Part shown: piece by piece, positions 14,073 through 22,508 of the stretch
Position numbering within the stretch: the stretch's first letter is position 1
Layout of the letters: each line of letters begins with the position of its first letter
Source of the DNA: JAACEU01 sp043816165
GTDB lineage: Bacteria > Patescibacteriota > Gracilibacteria > UBA1369 > LOWO2-01-FULL-3
NCBI GenBank assembly: GCA_043816165.1
Contig: JBDRIE010000026.1
Location: 1 to 48,392, forward strand
Length of the DNA: 48,392 nucleotides
Direction of reading: 5' to 3'
Position numbers and translations under genes: made by a program
The notes under the pieces: model-generated
Seen by the model: only the letters and a program-made list of their open reading frames with translations
The model's database searches: none
Told to the model about the DNA's origin: nothing

Positions 14073-15317
14073 ATGCAATCACAATTTTTTGCAGCTATTA
14101 ATCAACTTTGCGACGAGAAAAACATATCGAAAGAGGTTGTAATCGAAACTATTGAATCGGCTCTAAGAGCTGCTTTTAGAAAGGATTATGGGAACAAAGA
14201 ACAAGAAATAGACGTAGACCTTGATGAAAAATCGGGAGTAGCTACTGTTTATTTGGTTAAAGAAGTCGTTAAGGAAATTGAAGATGAGGATAGAGAAATC
14301 AATGAAAAGGATGCCAAAAAGTACAACAAAAAAGCGAATGTTGGTGATACTGTGAAGATTGATGTTACTCCTACAAACTATGGGAGAATTGCTGCACAGG
14401 CGGCGAAACAAGTGGTTATCCAAAAAATTCAGGATGCTGAAAGAGATGTTCTTTATGACACTTTCAAGGATCGTGAAAATGAACTAATTAATGCAATTGT
14501 ACATAGAGTGGATGGGACAAATGTTTATGTAAATTTGGATAATAAAACGACTACAAATATTCCTTATGAACATCAAATTCCAGGAGAGAAATATTATTCA
14601 GGACAAAGAATTAAGCTATATTTGGATAAGGTTATCAAGACTACGAAAGGTCCTCAACTTATTATTTCGAGGACTCATCCTAGTTTGGTTCGGAAGCTTT
14701 TGGAACTTGAGATTCCGGAAATTAAATCCGGGCTCGTTGAAATAAAAGCTATTTCTCGTGATCCAGGAGTGAGATGCAAGGTTGCCGTTTCCTCAAATGA
14801 TGAAAAGATTGATCCGATTGGATCTTGTGTCGGGCAAAAAGGTGTTCGTGTCCAAAATATTATGGATGAGCTGAACGGTGAAAGGATTGATATCATTCAA
14901 TGGTCTGAAAATATGGAGGAATATATCAAGACCGCTTTGGCTCCGGCAAAAACCGCTGTTATTAAGCTTGATGATAAAATAAAACGAGCGAAAGTGTTTG
15001 TTCAATCTGATCAAAGACCTCTTGCGATCGGAAAACAAGGTCAAAATGTTCGGCTGGCTTCAACTTTGACCGGCTGGGAGATCGATATTCTGGATATTAG
15101 TGATTTTGAAGGAAAACCTACGAAGGAAGCTAAACCGGTTGTGGAAAATGTTGCGGACCTTGAATTGGACAAAGAATTAGTTGAAAAGCTTACTGTTGCC
15201 AATTTGGCATTGGTTGAACAAATTAAAGGACTTACAAAGAAGGATCTTGCTGAAGTGGATGGAATTGATGAGGATGGCGCTAAAGCTGTATTTGATGCTT
15301 TGAAGAAGGTGGCGTAA
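14073..15317 (+). CDS. nusA: Transcription termination/antitermination factor NusA
   Basis: A 414-aa NusA. The N-terminal RNA-polymerase-binding domain (residues 1-125) contains IETIESALRAAFRKDYG. The S1 domain spans about 130-200 (INAIVHRVDGTNVYVNLD). KH1 and KH2 include DPIGSCVGQKGVRVQNIMDEL and RPLAIGKQGQNVRLASTLTGW, both with intact GxxG loops. The C-terminus (about 365-414) carries a helix-hairpin-helix-like segment (LTKKDLAEVDGIDEDGAKAVFDAL). It acts in pausing, termination and rRNA antitermination. It is 23 bp after recX, so damage induction of recA might also raise nusA. The usual rimP and infB neighbours are absent. Confidence 0.95.
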   Translation: MQSQFFAAINQLCDEKNISKEVVIETIESALRAAFRKDYGNKEQEIDVDLDEKSGVATVYLVKEVVKEIEDEDREINEKDAKKYNKKANVGDTVKIDVTPTNYGRIAAQAAKQVVIQKIQDAERDVLYDTFKDRENELINAIVHRVDGTNVYVNLDNKTTTNIPYEHQIPGEKYYSGQRIKLYLDKVIKTTKGPQLIISRTHPSLVRKLLELEIPEIKSGLVEIKAISRDPGVRCKVAVSSNDEKIDPIGSCVGQKGVRVQNIMDELNGERIDIIQWSENMEEYIKTALAPAKTAVIKLDDKIKRAKVFVQSDQRPLAIGKQGQNVRLASTLTGWEIDILDISDFEGKPTKEAKPVVENVADLELDKELVEKLTVANLALVEQIKGLTKKDLAEVDGIDEDGAKAVFDALKKVA

Positions 15318-15419
15318 ATTTTTTCAAAAAGTACTGAATGCAGAAACAATTCGCAGCGAAGCGAGGACGTTTCGAGAAGATTTTTTATATTCCTACCCTA
15401 GCTAAATCGCTTATTTTTT

Positions 15420-15427
15420 GCTATAAT
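15420..15427 (+). promoter_or_regulatory. Extended -10 promoter
   Basis: TGCTATAAT: a TG motif one base before a perfect TATAAT (15422-15427). There is no good -35. It is 24 bases upstream of the PilB-like ATPase ATG. Confidence 0.55.
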
Positions 15428-15451
15428 ACATAGATATTTTGTATTTAATTT

Positions 15452-17152
15452 ATGGCAAATCAGAACCAAGATTCAGGTGATCTAAAGGAAGTGGCAAAGT
15501 CACAGGGTTCTGTCATTTCCACTACTTCTGCTGTTTCTGAGGTTAATAGAGAATTCCAGGAAAAATCTACGCTGAAAAGAGCGGGAGATATGGGTTTGCC
15601 ATATATCAACATTGCAAAGACTCCTTTGAATGCTGATTTCTTGAGATTGATTGAGTTTGAGGAAGCGCAGAAAGGGCGAATTATTCCATTCTTTAAAGTC
15701 GCGAAGAAAGTTCGCGTGGCTGTCGAGGACCCCGAGAAGCCTGAGACAAAAGAGGTTATTTCTTCATTGGAAGGAAAAGGATTTGAAATTAACATAAATC
15801 TTGCTTCTTCTTCCGGGATTAATGATGCTCTTAAATTTTATCAATCTACTCAAATATATAAGAAGATTGAGTTGGTTGAAAATGTGGAAGAAAGTACGAT
15901 CGCTACTTATGAAAAAGAGATCGCTCAATTGAAAGATTTGCCTGTGAAACTGGCTGAGGTTACCGCGGAAGAGGGCTTGAATCTTCTGAATGTAGCCGCT
16001 TCTAAAACTCATGCATCAGATGTCCACTATGAACCGGGGGAAAGCGAAATTGATGTGAGATTCAGAATTGATGGAGTTTTGCATAAAGTTTTTGCATTGG
16101 AAACGAGTGTTTACTCGAAAATTGCTGAGCAAATCAAATACCAATCAAAGATGAAGTTGAATGTTGATACCATTCCTCAAGATGGAAGGTATGTTTTTAC
16201 TTTTAATCAAAATAAGGTTGCAGTTCGTGTGGCTTCTATTCCGACACCTTATGGTGAATCTTTTGTATGTAGATATCTTCCTTCCGGACGGAAGGCTATG
16301 ACATTTGAAGAGCTTGGGTTCCATGGAATTGCCCTGAAAAAGCTTGAGAAGGCTGCTAAAATTTCTCAGGGTATGATACTTGTGACCGGTCCTACAGGAA
16401 GTGGTAAATCAACTACTTTGTATTCTTTGCTTGGGGTTATGAATACTCCTGAAAATAAAATTATCACCTTGGAGGATCCTGTTGAGTATTATATGAAAGG
16501 GGTTACTCAAAGTCAGATTGATGAAAGTCGTGATTATACTTTCGTGACAGGTCTTCGATCGATTTTGCGGCATGATCCGGACATCGTGATGCTTGGTGAG
16601 ATCCGTGATATCGAGACTGCGGAGACTGCTGCTCAAGCCGCTCTTACCGGACACGTTCTATTGAGTACTCTTCATACAAATAGCGCAATTGAAGCTATTC
16701 CCAGACTTGTGAATATGGGCTTGCCGCCTTTCATGGTTGCACCTGCTTTAAATACAATTGTTGCGCAAAGATTGGTGCGAAAAGTTTGTTCTCATTGTGT
16801 AAAAACTGAGGCAATTAGCGAGAGTGAAAAAGAAGAATTCAAGAAGGTTATTGAAAATTTGAAAAAAGTTAATCCCGGCGTGGAAATCGAAGTTCCTGAA
16901 AATGTTGCAAAGGTCGTGGGGTGTGATGCCTGTAGTAGCACCGGTTATCTTGGTCGACTTGTTATTTGTGAGGTTGTTACAATCACTTCTGAGATAAAAC
17001 AATTGATTCTTGATAATGCGAGTTCTGTGGATCTTATTGCGGCAGCGCGAAAAGAAGGAATTATTACAATGCGGGAAGATGGCTTTATAAAGGCTGCTCA
17101 GGGTTTGACGACTCTTGAGGAAGTGCATCGGGTAACGAATGTCGCAAAGTAA
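15452..17152 (+). CDS. PilB/GspE-type secretion ATPase (copy 1, stand-alone)
   Basis: A 566-aa hexameric ATPase of type IV pilus/type II secretion systems. After a low-complexity Ser-rich start comes an MshEN-like domain (about 45-150). The catalytic core includes ASDVHYEPG, Walker A GPTGSGKSTT, the Asp box EDPVEYY, Walker B (DPDIVMLGEIRD) and the His box HVLLSTLHTNSA. The C-terminal zinc knuckle CSHC...CDAC points to PilB/GspE (extension) rather than PilT. It is far from the pilus operon and paralogous to the ATPase at 42427. It may power a second pilus, a competence pseudopilus, or act redundantly. The gene has its own extended -10 promoter. Confidence 0.88.
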   Translation: MANQNQDSGDLKEVAKSQGSVISTTSAVSEVNREFQEKSTLKRAGDMGLPYINIAKTPLNADFLRLIEFEEAQKGRIIPFFKVAKKVRVAVEDPEKPETKEVISSLEGKGFEININLASSSGINDALKFYQSTQIYKKIELVENVEESTIATYEKEIAQLKDLPVKLAEVTAEEGLNLLNVAASKTHASDVHYEPGESEIDVRFRIDGVLHKVFALETSVYSKIAEQIKYQSKMKLNVDTIPQDGRYVFTFNQNKVAVRVASIPTPYGESFVCRYLPSGRKAMTFEELGFHGIALKKLEKAAKISQGMILVTGPTGSGKSTTLYSLLGVMNTPENKIITLEDPVEYYMKGVTQSQIDESRDYTFVTGLRSILRHDPDIVMLGEIRDIETAETAAQAALTGHVLLSTLHTNSAIEAIPRLVNMGLPPFMVAPALNTIVAQRLVRKVCSHCVKTEAISESEKEEFKKVIENLKKVNPGVEIEVPENVAKVVGCDACSSTGYLGRLVICEVVTITSEIKQLILDNASSVDLIAAARKEGIITMREDGFIKAAQGLTTLEEVHRVTNVAK

Positions 17153-18317
17153 ACCATGAAGTGGCACTTGCGATTACCATAAGTACCCCAAAAGTAAGGA
17201 ATAGGTAATTGAACGGAAGTAACAATAATGTTAATGCTCCTATTGCCGGTGTGATGAAAAGCGCTATTGGATCTGCTGACATATACACTCCATATAGTTC
17301 ATCTTCCTCCTCTTTTTTCATATTTTTGAAAAGAAAATATTCCTGGAGTGGTTCAACGAAAGCCATTCCGAGATGAGCTAGAATTAATATGCCGAAATTT
17401 AGAATTGTGTACGGGCTGAAGAAAATTACCAAAAGGCTGACTGCCATGATTATGAATCCCATTGAGATTGGTTTTCTGACTCCATGCTTGTCTGCGTACT
17501 CCCCCGTTTTCACTTCGAGCAATATAAGCGGAACTATTGTCAAAGCCAGGATTATTCCTGACATGCTTTCGATGTATCCTGAGAAGACCACGTATAGGGG
17601 AATGTAGAGCCGCTTAAATCCTGTCCACATCATGAGGAATAATGTGAAGGTGAAGACTTTGCATCTGTTTTTGTTGGTGAAATAGTGCTTTAGATTTGGA
17701 ACTATTTGGTAGCTTTTTAGTTGGTCTTCAGAGTTTAGTACCGGATGATTTTGGACTATGTGTAAGTGATTGAAGTAGAAGAAAGCTGAAATAAAAGTGA
17801 GCGATGAAAGTATAAAAACTAACTCGTAGCCTACATATGCACCTGTGAATCCTCCTACAAGTGGACCAATTAAGTATCCGAGATTTGAATATTTGAAATA
17901 TTTTCCTTCTTCTTCTCCGAGGTTTTTGCTTTTAGCAAAATCTCGAACGTAAAGAGATAAACTCATCGCTATGAAGAGTGCGAAAATTACGTGAAGTGAA
18001 ATCAGGAAGGAAAGAGCGTGTATTCTTGTTGTAAAAACCAGAAATAAGAATACTGCGCTTGTGATGAGGAGGCTTCCTTTGACTGTTTTTGCACGGTCTA
18101 CTTTTTTGAAAAGGTATGTACTGACGAGAGCGGCGAGTAGCATCATTATTGCCATGCCCGAATAAAAAACGCTGACTGAAGTGTCTGTATTCAATATTGT
18201 TTTTACGAAGGTTGGCAGGATTGGCAGAGTCAAGCTTGCTCCAATTCCTGTTATTAATGCCAAATAGGCTAGCTTTTTCCCTTCTTCGTGTTTGTGGTGT
18301 GTTCTGATTTTTTTCAT
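17085..18317 (-). CDS. MFS transporter
   Basis: A 410-aa polytopic membrane protein with 12 predicted helices in two halves separated by a cytosolic loop (about residues 195-215). The cytosolic Lys/Arg-rich loop after helix 2 (FKKVDRAKTVKGS) resembles the MFS motif A region, and TGEYADKHGVRKPISMGFI after helix 8 is its counterpart. The substrate is unknown; efflux or nutrient uptake are both possible. The last 68 bp overlap the 3' end of the convergent ATPase gene, so its C-terminal tail (PQESSNPEQPL) is encoded antisense to that gene. It lies 12 bp after dprA and is probably cotranscribed. Confidence 0.85.
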   Translation of the reverse strand: MKKIRTHHKHEEGKKLAYLALITGIGASLTLPILPTFVKTILNTDTSVSVFYSGMAIMMLLAALVSTYLFKKVDRAKTVKGSLLITSAVFLFLVFTTRIHALSFLISLHVIFALFIAMSLSLYVRDFAKSKNLGEEEGKYFKYSNLGYLIGPLVGGFTGAYVGYELVFILSSLTFISAFFYFNHLHIVQNHPVLNSEDQLKSYQIVPNLKHYFTNKNRCKVFTFTLFLMMWTGFKRLYIPLYVVFSGYIESMSGIILALTIVPLILLEVKTGEYADKHGVRKPISMGFIIMAVSLLVIFFSPYTILNFGILILAHLGMAFVEPLQEYFLFKNMKKEEEDELYGVYMSADPIALFITPAIGALTLLLLPFNYLFLTFGVLMVIASATSWFTLRHSLPDALPQESSNPEQPL

Positions 18318-18329
18318 GCTGAGATCATT

Positions 18330-19184
18330 CTAACACTTGCGAAGATATTTTCCATCTTTTGTGGATACGAGCCCTTTTATCTCGAGAATTGATAATGTGG
18401 CTAGAATTTTTTCTATTTGAAGTGAAGATTTATATGCTATTTCTTCGAGGGTAATTGGGCGGCGTTTTTGCATGTTGTCGATGATTTGCGCTTCTTCGGG
18501 AGTGAATTTGTATATCGGTTGACTGGATTTTTCTTGGGGAAATAAGTGCGGCTGGATTTTTAGGACTTCTATGATGTCTTGCCCGCATGTGACCGGGTAA
18601 GCGCCTCCTCTTTGAAGCAAATTCGTTATCCCTTTGCTGTTTGTGCGGTCTACATCTCCGGGAACGACGAAGATTTCTCGACCTTGTTCCAAGGCAAATC
18701 GAGCTGTGATTAGGGCTCCGGACTTTTCGGGAGCTTCGATGACTATGGTCGCTACTGAGAGTCCGCTGATTATTCTGTTTCTTTGGGGAAAATTATAGCT
18801 TAACGGAGGTGCTTCGGGTTCGTATTCGGATAATAGGAGTCCGTTTTGTGTGATTTCTTGGGCAAGGTTCAGGTTTATTCTTGGGTAAATATTATTTAAT
18901 CCGCTTCCGAGTACTGCGATTGTGGGAATGCCTAGTTTTAGCGCTGTTTTGTGGGCAATTGTGTCTATTCCTATAGCCAGACCGGATACAATTGCTATGT
19001 CGAGGACTGCGAGCTCTTCGATGATCTTTTGGGTCATAAATTCTCCATAGTCTGTGTATTTTCTTGTTCCGACTATGGAAATGCACGTTTTGTTGAGGCA
19101 ATTTGTGTTCCCTTTGTAATAGAGTCCATTTGGGGGTTTGTATACTTCCAGTAGCTGTCCCGGCGGCGTTATTTTTTTAATCAT
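18330..19184 (-). CDS. dprA: DNA processing protein DprA
   Basis: A 284-aa protein. The extended Rossmann (DNA_processg_A) domain shows CISIVGTRKYTDYGE, VSGLAIGIDTIAHKTAL, TIAVLGSGLNNIYPR and SYNFPQRNRIISGLS. The C-terminal 65 residues form the winged-helix DML1-like domain. The N-terminal SAM-like domain of longer DprAs is absent. DprA loads RecA on incoming single strands during natural transformation. In the same window are recA, a full type IV pilus and a spare PilB ATPase, all compatible with DNA uptake. Its upstream promoter resembles that upstream of recA. Confidence 0.93.
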   Translation of the reverse strand: MIKKITPPGQLLEVYKPPNGLYYKGNTNCLNKTCISIVGTRKYTDYGEFMTQKIIEELAVLDIAIVSGLAIGIDTIAHKTALKLGIPTIAVLGSGLNNIYPRINLNLAQEITQNGLLLSEYEPEAPPLSYNFPQRNRIISGLSVATIVIEAPEKSGALITARFALEQGREIFVVPGDVDRTNSKGITNLLQRGGAYPVTCGQDIIEVLKIQPHLFPQEKSSQPIYKFTPEEAQIIDNMQKRRPITLEEIAYKSSLQIEKILATLSILEIKGLVSTKDGKYLRKC

Positions 19185-19204
19185 GATTTATGTGTAGCAA
19201 ACAA

Positions 19205-19233
19205 ACATTAAAAAATTATTAAATTTTCTTAAA
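19205..19233 (-). promoter_or_regulatory. dprA promoter of the TTTA-N17-TAATGT type
   Basis: Read on the minus strand: TTTAAG (19233-19228), 17 bp, TAATGT (19210-19205), then TTTGTTTGCTA. The dprA ATG is 20 bases downstream. Over 29 bases it differs from the recA upstream region at only two positions. Confidence 0.5.
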
Positions 19234-19257
19234 AAATTTTTAAAATTCTGGTAGATT
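19229..19257 (+). promoter_or_regulatory. Possible promoter of the Cys-rich protein gene
   Basis: TTAAAA (19229-19234), 17 bp, TAGATT (19252-19257) with a TG one base before the -10. The ATG is 8 bases past the -10, so the message would be leaderless. It overlaps the divergent dprA promoter. Confidence 0.4.
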
Positions 19258-19265
19258 GTATTTCT

Positions 19266-20894
19266 ATGGCTGATAAATTTATTATAACTGAGTGGGAGCA
19301 GGATCTTCTACGGCGTATGGAACTTCCTTTGCCTACTCTCTCTCCTGACGAAAGATTGCGTCGGCGTTTGGCTCGCAGGAATGAACGTCGGATTTATAAA
19401 GACAAGTGTGATCTGACCGGGAAGCCTATTATTTCTCTGTACTCCCCTGATAAGCCTTACAAAGTTTATTCTCAGGATGCTTGGTGGAGTGATGATTGGG
19501 ATCCGAAGCAATATGGCCGTGATTATGACTTTAGCCGGCCATTTTTTGAACAGTTTCATGAACTGCAGTTGGCGGTTCCAAGGTTGAGTTTGATGAACAT
19601 GAAGGCTGAGAACAGTGAATATTGCAATATTACAACTTCAAACAAGAATTGTTATTTGGTTTTTGGTGGGGATTTCAATGAAGACTGTATGTATGACGTT
19701 TTTTGTTTTCATTCGCAGGATTTGTATGACACTTATTGGGTTGAGGAGTCTAAATTGAGTTATGAATTGATCGATTGTGTGAAAATGTATGAGAGCAAGT
19801 ATTGTAGGAATTCTCAAAATTGTCGGGATAGTGCGTTTTTGTATGATTGTCGTGGATGTAGTAATTGTGCGTTTTGCGTGGGCTTGAGGAATAAGGAATA
19901 TCATATTTTTAACAAGAAATATTCGAGGGAGGAGTATGAAACGAAAATGAAGAAATATGATTTTGGTAGTTATTCTGCGGTTGAGAAGATGAAAAAGGAA
20001 TTTGATGAGTTTCGGCTGGAGTTTCCTCATAAATTTGCGAATTTGGTGAATACTGAGAACAGCTTTGGGGATAATTTGGTGAATGCGAAGAATGCTTATA
20101 ATTGTTTTGATATTTCCGGGCCTGCTGAAGATTTGAAGGATGTTTATTTGGGTGGTTGGGGTATCAAAGATGCTGCGAGTAGCGATCATGTTGGTCATGC
20201 GGGGTGTGAATTGTTTTATGAAATGTTGGGTTCAATTTCCGGTGTAAATTGTGCCTATAGCTCGTTTGTTTGGCATTCAAATGACGTACGCTATTGCGAT
20301 GTGGTCGTCCAGAATTCTCATGACCTTTTTGGTTGTTGTAATATGAAAAAAGCTAGTTATTGTATTTTGAATAAGCAGTATTCCAGGTCAGATTATTTTG
20401 AAATGAGGGCACGGATTATAGAACATATGAAGTCTGGTGGTGAATGGGGTGAATTTTTCCCAATGAATATTTCTCCTTGGGCGTATAATGAAACGATTGC
20501 GTATGATTTGTTTCCAATGACTCGGAAAGAGGTTGCGGCCGCAGGGCTGAAATGGGTTGAGGAAGAGGAAAAAGAGATTGGAAGTGGGGCGGTGATTCCT
20601 GATTCGATTGATGATGTTGTGGACGATATTTTGGGAATGAATTTGGTTTGTGAGAAATCTGGGCGACCTTATAAAATTAACGATAGAGAATTAAAATTTT
20701 ATCGTCGTATGAAAATTCCGATTCCTCGGTTAGCTCCGGAAACTCGGAATGAAGTTCGGTTGTCAGTGCGAAATCCACATCAGGTTTGGGACAGGAAGTG
20801 TGACAAGTGTGGTGTTGATATAAAAACTTCGTATTCACCGGACAGGCCGGAGACGGTTTATTGTGAGAAGTGTTATACTGAGGAGGTTTATTAA
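19266..20894 (+). CDS. Cys/Tyr/Asn-rich protein of unknown function with terminal zinc-ribbon-like segments
   Basis: A 542-aa protein without signal peptide or membrane helix. Both ends carry a related segment: near the N-terminus KCDLTGKPIISLYSPDKPYKVY, and at the C-terminus KCDKCGVDIKTSYSPDRPETVYCEKC, a true zinc ribbon. The N-terminal copy keeps only part of the ligands. Between them is a region with many cysteines every 8-15 residues (ENSEYCN, NKNCYLVF, SKYCRNSQNC, CRGCSNCAFC). It looks like short beta-turn repeats and is internally duplicated around KEYHIFNKKYSREEYE and SYCILNKQYSRSDYFE. I associate this family with CPR genomes but know no function. The pattern suggests a metal-loaded or nucleic-acid-binding solenoid (inference). 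Confidence 0.8.
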   Translation: MADKFIITEWEQDLLRRMELPLPTLSPDERLRRRLARRNERRIYKDKCDLTGKPIISLYSPDKPYKVYSQDAWWSDDWDPKQYGRDYDFSRPFFEQFHELQLAVPRLSLMNMKAENSEYCNITTSNKNCYLVFGGDFNEDCMYDVFCFHSQDLYDTYWVEESKLSYELIDCVKMYESKYCRNSQNCRDSAFLYDCRGCSNCAFCVGLRNKEYHIFNKKYSREEYETKMKKYDFGSYSAVEKMKKEFDEFRLEFPHKFANLVNTENSFGDNLVNAKNAYNCFDISGPAEDLKDVYLGGWGIKDAASSDHVGHAGCELFYEMLGSISGVNCAYSSFVWHSNDVRYCDVVVQNSHDLFGCCNMKKASYCILNKQYSRSDYFEMRARIIEHMKSGGEWGEFFPMNISPWAYNETIAYDLFPMTRKEVAAAGLKWVEEEEKEIGSGAVIPDSIDDVVDDILGMNLVCEKSGRPYKINDRELKFYRRMKIPIPRLAPETRNEVRLSVRNPHQVWDRKCDKCGVDIKTSYSPDRPETVYCEKCYTEEVY

Positions 20895-20899
20895 TGGAT

Positions 20900-20928
20900 T
20901 TTAGAAAAATTTTAAGAAAATTTAATGT
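20900..20928 (+). promoter_or_regulatory. Promoter of the TTTA-N17-TAATGT type
   Basis: TTTAGA (20900-20905), 17 bp, TAATGT (20923-20928), then TTGTATG. It is the fourth example of this architecture in the window, 34 bases upstream of the ATG at 20963. Confidence 0.4.
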
Positions 20929-20962
20929 TTGTATGAAATGATCTTATTTATTAAGATTATTT

Positions 20963-21373
20963 ATGAAATTTTATAAAGTTAACTGCTCTACTCTTCCAGG
21001 CTCAGGATTTAAAGAAGTCCACAGGCATGCTCTAATTTTTTATAATCGTATTAAAGCACGGACCAAAAGGAGACCCTATGTGCGCTGCGCATATTTCAGA
21101 AAATCCAAAATTTTTCTTGGTATCTTTTGGACTCATTTATTCGAAAAAAACTGGAGAGATAGAACGAGAAGGCTTAAGTTTTTTTCGGCAGCAATTTACT
21201 TAATACGAAATTCACGCTTTGATCCCGTTTCAAATGAAAATCCAAACAGAAAGAGCGAAATACTACACAAATTCTATGGCAAAACTTCTGATAACAAACG
21301 TTTTTGTGTCCAAATAAAGGAAAATAAAAGAAACTCGCAAAAATTTTTTATCTCAGTTTTTCCAGATGAATAA
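20963..21373 (+). CDS. Small basic protein of unknown function
   Basis: A 136-aa, strongly basic protein. The middle, RRPYVRCAYFRKSKIFLGIFWTHLF, followed by RDRTRRLKFFSAAIYLIRNS, looks conserved-type (alternating basic and aromatic residues). The end, KFYGKTSDNKRFCVQIKENKRNSQKFFISVFPDE, has the beta-strand rhythm of small RelE/barnase-like toxin or nuclease domains that end in a 'fisvfP' strand. This likeness is by eye only. I recall similar short ORFs in CPR genomes near mobile DNA. It stands alone between its own promoter and a strong terminator, and no antitoxin-like partner is adjacent. Confidence 0.6.
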   Translation: MKFYKVNCSTLPGSGFKEVHRHALIFYNRIKARTKRRPYVRCAYFRKSKIFLGIFWTHLFEKNWRDRTRRLKFFSAAIYLIRNSRFDPVSNENPNRKSEILHKFYGKTSDNKRFCVQIKENKRNSQKFFISVFPDE

Positions 21374-21375
21374 AG

Positions 21376-21428
21376 AAAAAAGACCCTCCGCTACGTGTGG
21401 TGCAAAAACCACGGCCGAAAGTCTTTTT
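21376..21428 (+). terminator. Intrinsic terminator
   Basis: AAAAAGAC (21376-21383) pairs with GTCTTTTT (21421-21428). An inner stem GTGGT/ACCAC surrounds a short A-rich loop. It starts three bases after the stop and may serve the convergent purM gene as well. Confidence 0.7.
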
Positions 21429-21494
21429 CATAGGTACGTTAGCGTAATTTGGGTAAAAAATCAATGTTTACTTTGTCACAAGGCTAGCGCCTTT

Positions 21495-22502
21495 CTACTC
21501 GACTGTTCCAATGACCTGGGCGTCGATCCCATGCCCGTCACAGATCTCTTTGATCTGATCAACATCGTTGCTAATCAGCACCATTCCGATTCCCATATTC
21601 CATGTTTTGTAGGCTTCGTCTTCGCTTACATTACCGAGTTCCATGAGTTTTTTCATCGGTTTGTGCGGTTCCGGGAGGTCTGTGAAGTTTGCTTTGAGGC
21701 CTGCGCGTTTGAGGATTCGGGCTGTGTTTGCGTAGATTCCGCCGCCTGTTACGTGGACGACTCCTTTTAGGTCGACGCGGGCCTCTTCTTTGTATCGGCC
21801 GTGCATTTCGAGAACTGCTGAAGAGTAGATTACAGATGGTGTGAGGACTGCTTCGCCCCAATTCCGATCCGCATCATATTTTTCATGATACCAATCTTCT
21901 CCGAATTTTTCTTTTAATATGTATCTTACTAATGAGAATCCATTTGATCTGAATCCTGCGGATCTCAGCCCAATTATTTTGTCGCCGGGTACTATTTTTT
22001 CTCCGGTTATCATTTTTCCTTTCTCTACAATTCCAACCGCTGTTGCATTCCAGACGTATCCGTTCAAAGCGTCGCCGAGTTCTGCAATCTCACCTCCAGG
22101 AACTACGATTTTTTGTTCCAGAGCGGCCTTTTCGAGGCCTGTCATAAGTCCGCTGACTTTTACTTCGTCTATTTTGTTTACGTCCAAAGTATTTGTAATC
22201 GAAATTGTCTCTGCTCCGACACAAACTGCATCGTCGGCAACCATTGCAACAAGGTCGTATCCTATTGTGTCGTATTTCCCGATCATTTCTGCAATCTTTA
22301 TCTTTGTACCAACTCCATCATCGTTTTGCACCAAATAATAATCGCCCATATCGAGTGCTCCGGAAAAACCACCTTCGTCGACAAGTGGCTCCCCTATCAT
22401 TCCTTTGCGGCCTGCAAAAGTTCTTTTCGCCGCGCTATATGCTATTGCTGAACACTTATCACCAAGATTTATATTTACCCCGGATTCTTCGTATGTTGCC
22501 AT
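21495..22502 (-). CDS. purM: Phosphoribosylformylglycinamidine cyclo-ligase (AIR synthetase)
   Basis: A 335-aa enzyme that closes the imidazole ring of AIR using ATP in de novo purine synthesis. The start TYEESGVNINLGDKCS matches the family opening. LVQNDDGVGTKIKIAE contains the conserved DGVGTK motif. MVADDAVCVGAETI, VVPGGEIAELGDAL, GLRSAGFRSNGFSLVR and VVHVTGGGIYANTARIL are the PurM/AIRS ATP-grasp-like signatures. No other purine genes are in the window. It sits 6 bp after an ftsE-like gene in the same direction, an unusual pairing. Confidence 0.92.
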   Translation of the reverse strand: MATYEESGVNINLGDKCSAIAYSAAKRTFAGRKGMIGEPLVDEGGFSGALDMGDYYLVQNDDGVGTKIKIAEMIGKYDTIGYDLVAMVADDAVCVGAETISITNTLDVNKIDEVKVSGLMTGLEKAALEQKIVVPGGEIAELGDALNGYVWNATAVGIVEKGKMITGEKIVPGDKIIGLRSAGFRSNGFSLVRYILKEKFGEDWYHEKYDADRNWGEAVLTPSVIYSSAVLEMHGRYKEEARVDLKGVVHVTGGGIYANTARILKRAGLKANFTDLPEPHKPMKKLMELGNVSEDEAYKTWNMGIGMVLISNDVDQIKEICDGHGIDAQVIGTVE

Positions 22503-22508
22503 GGATTG

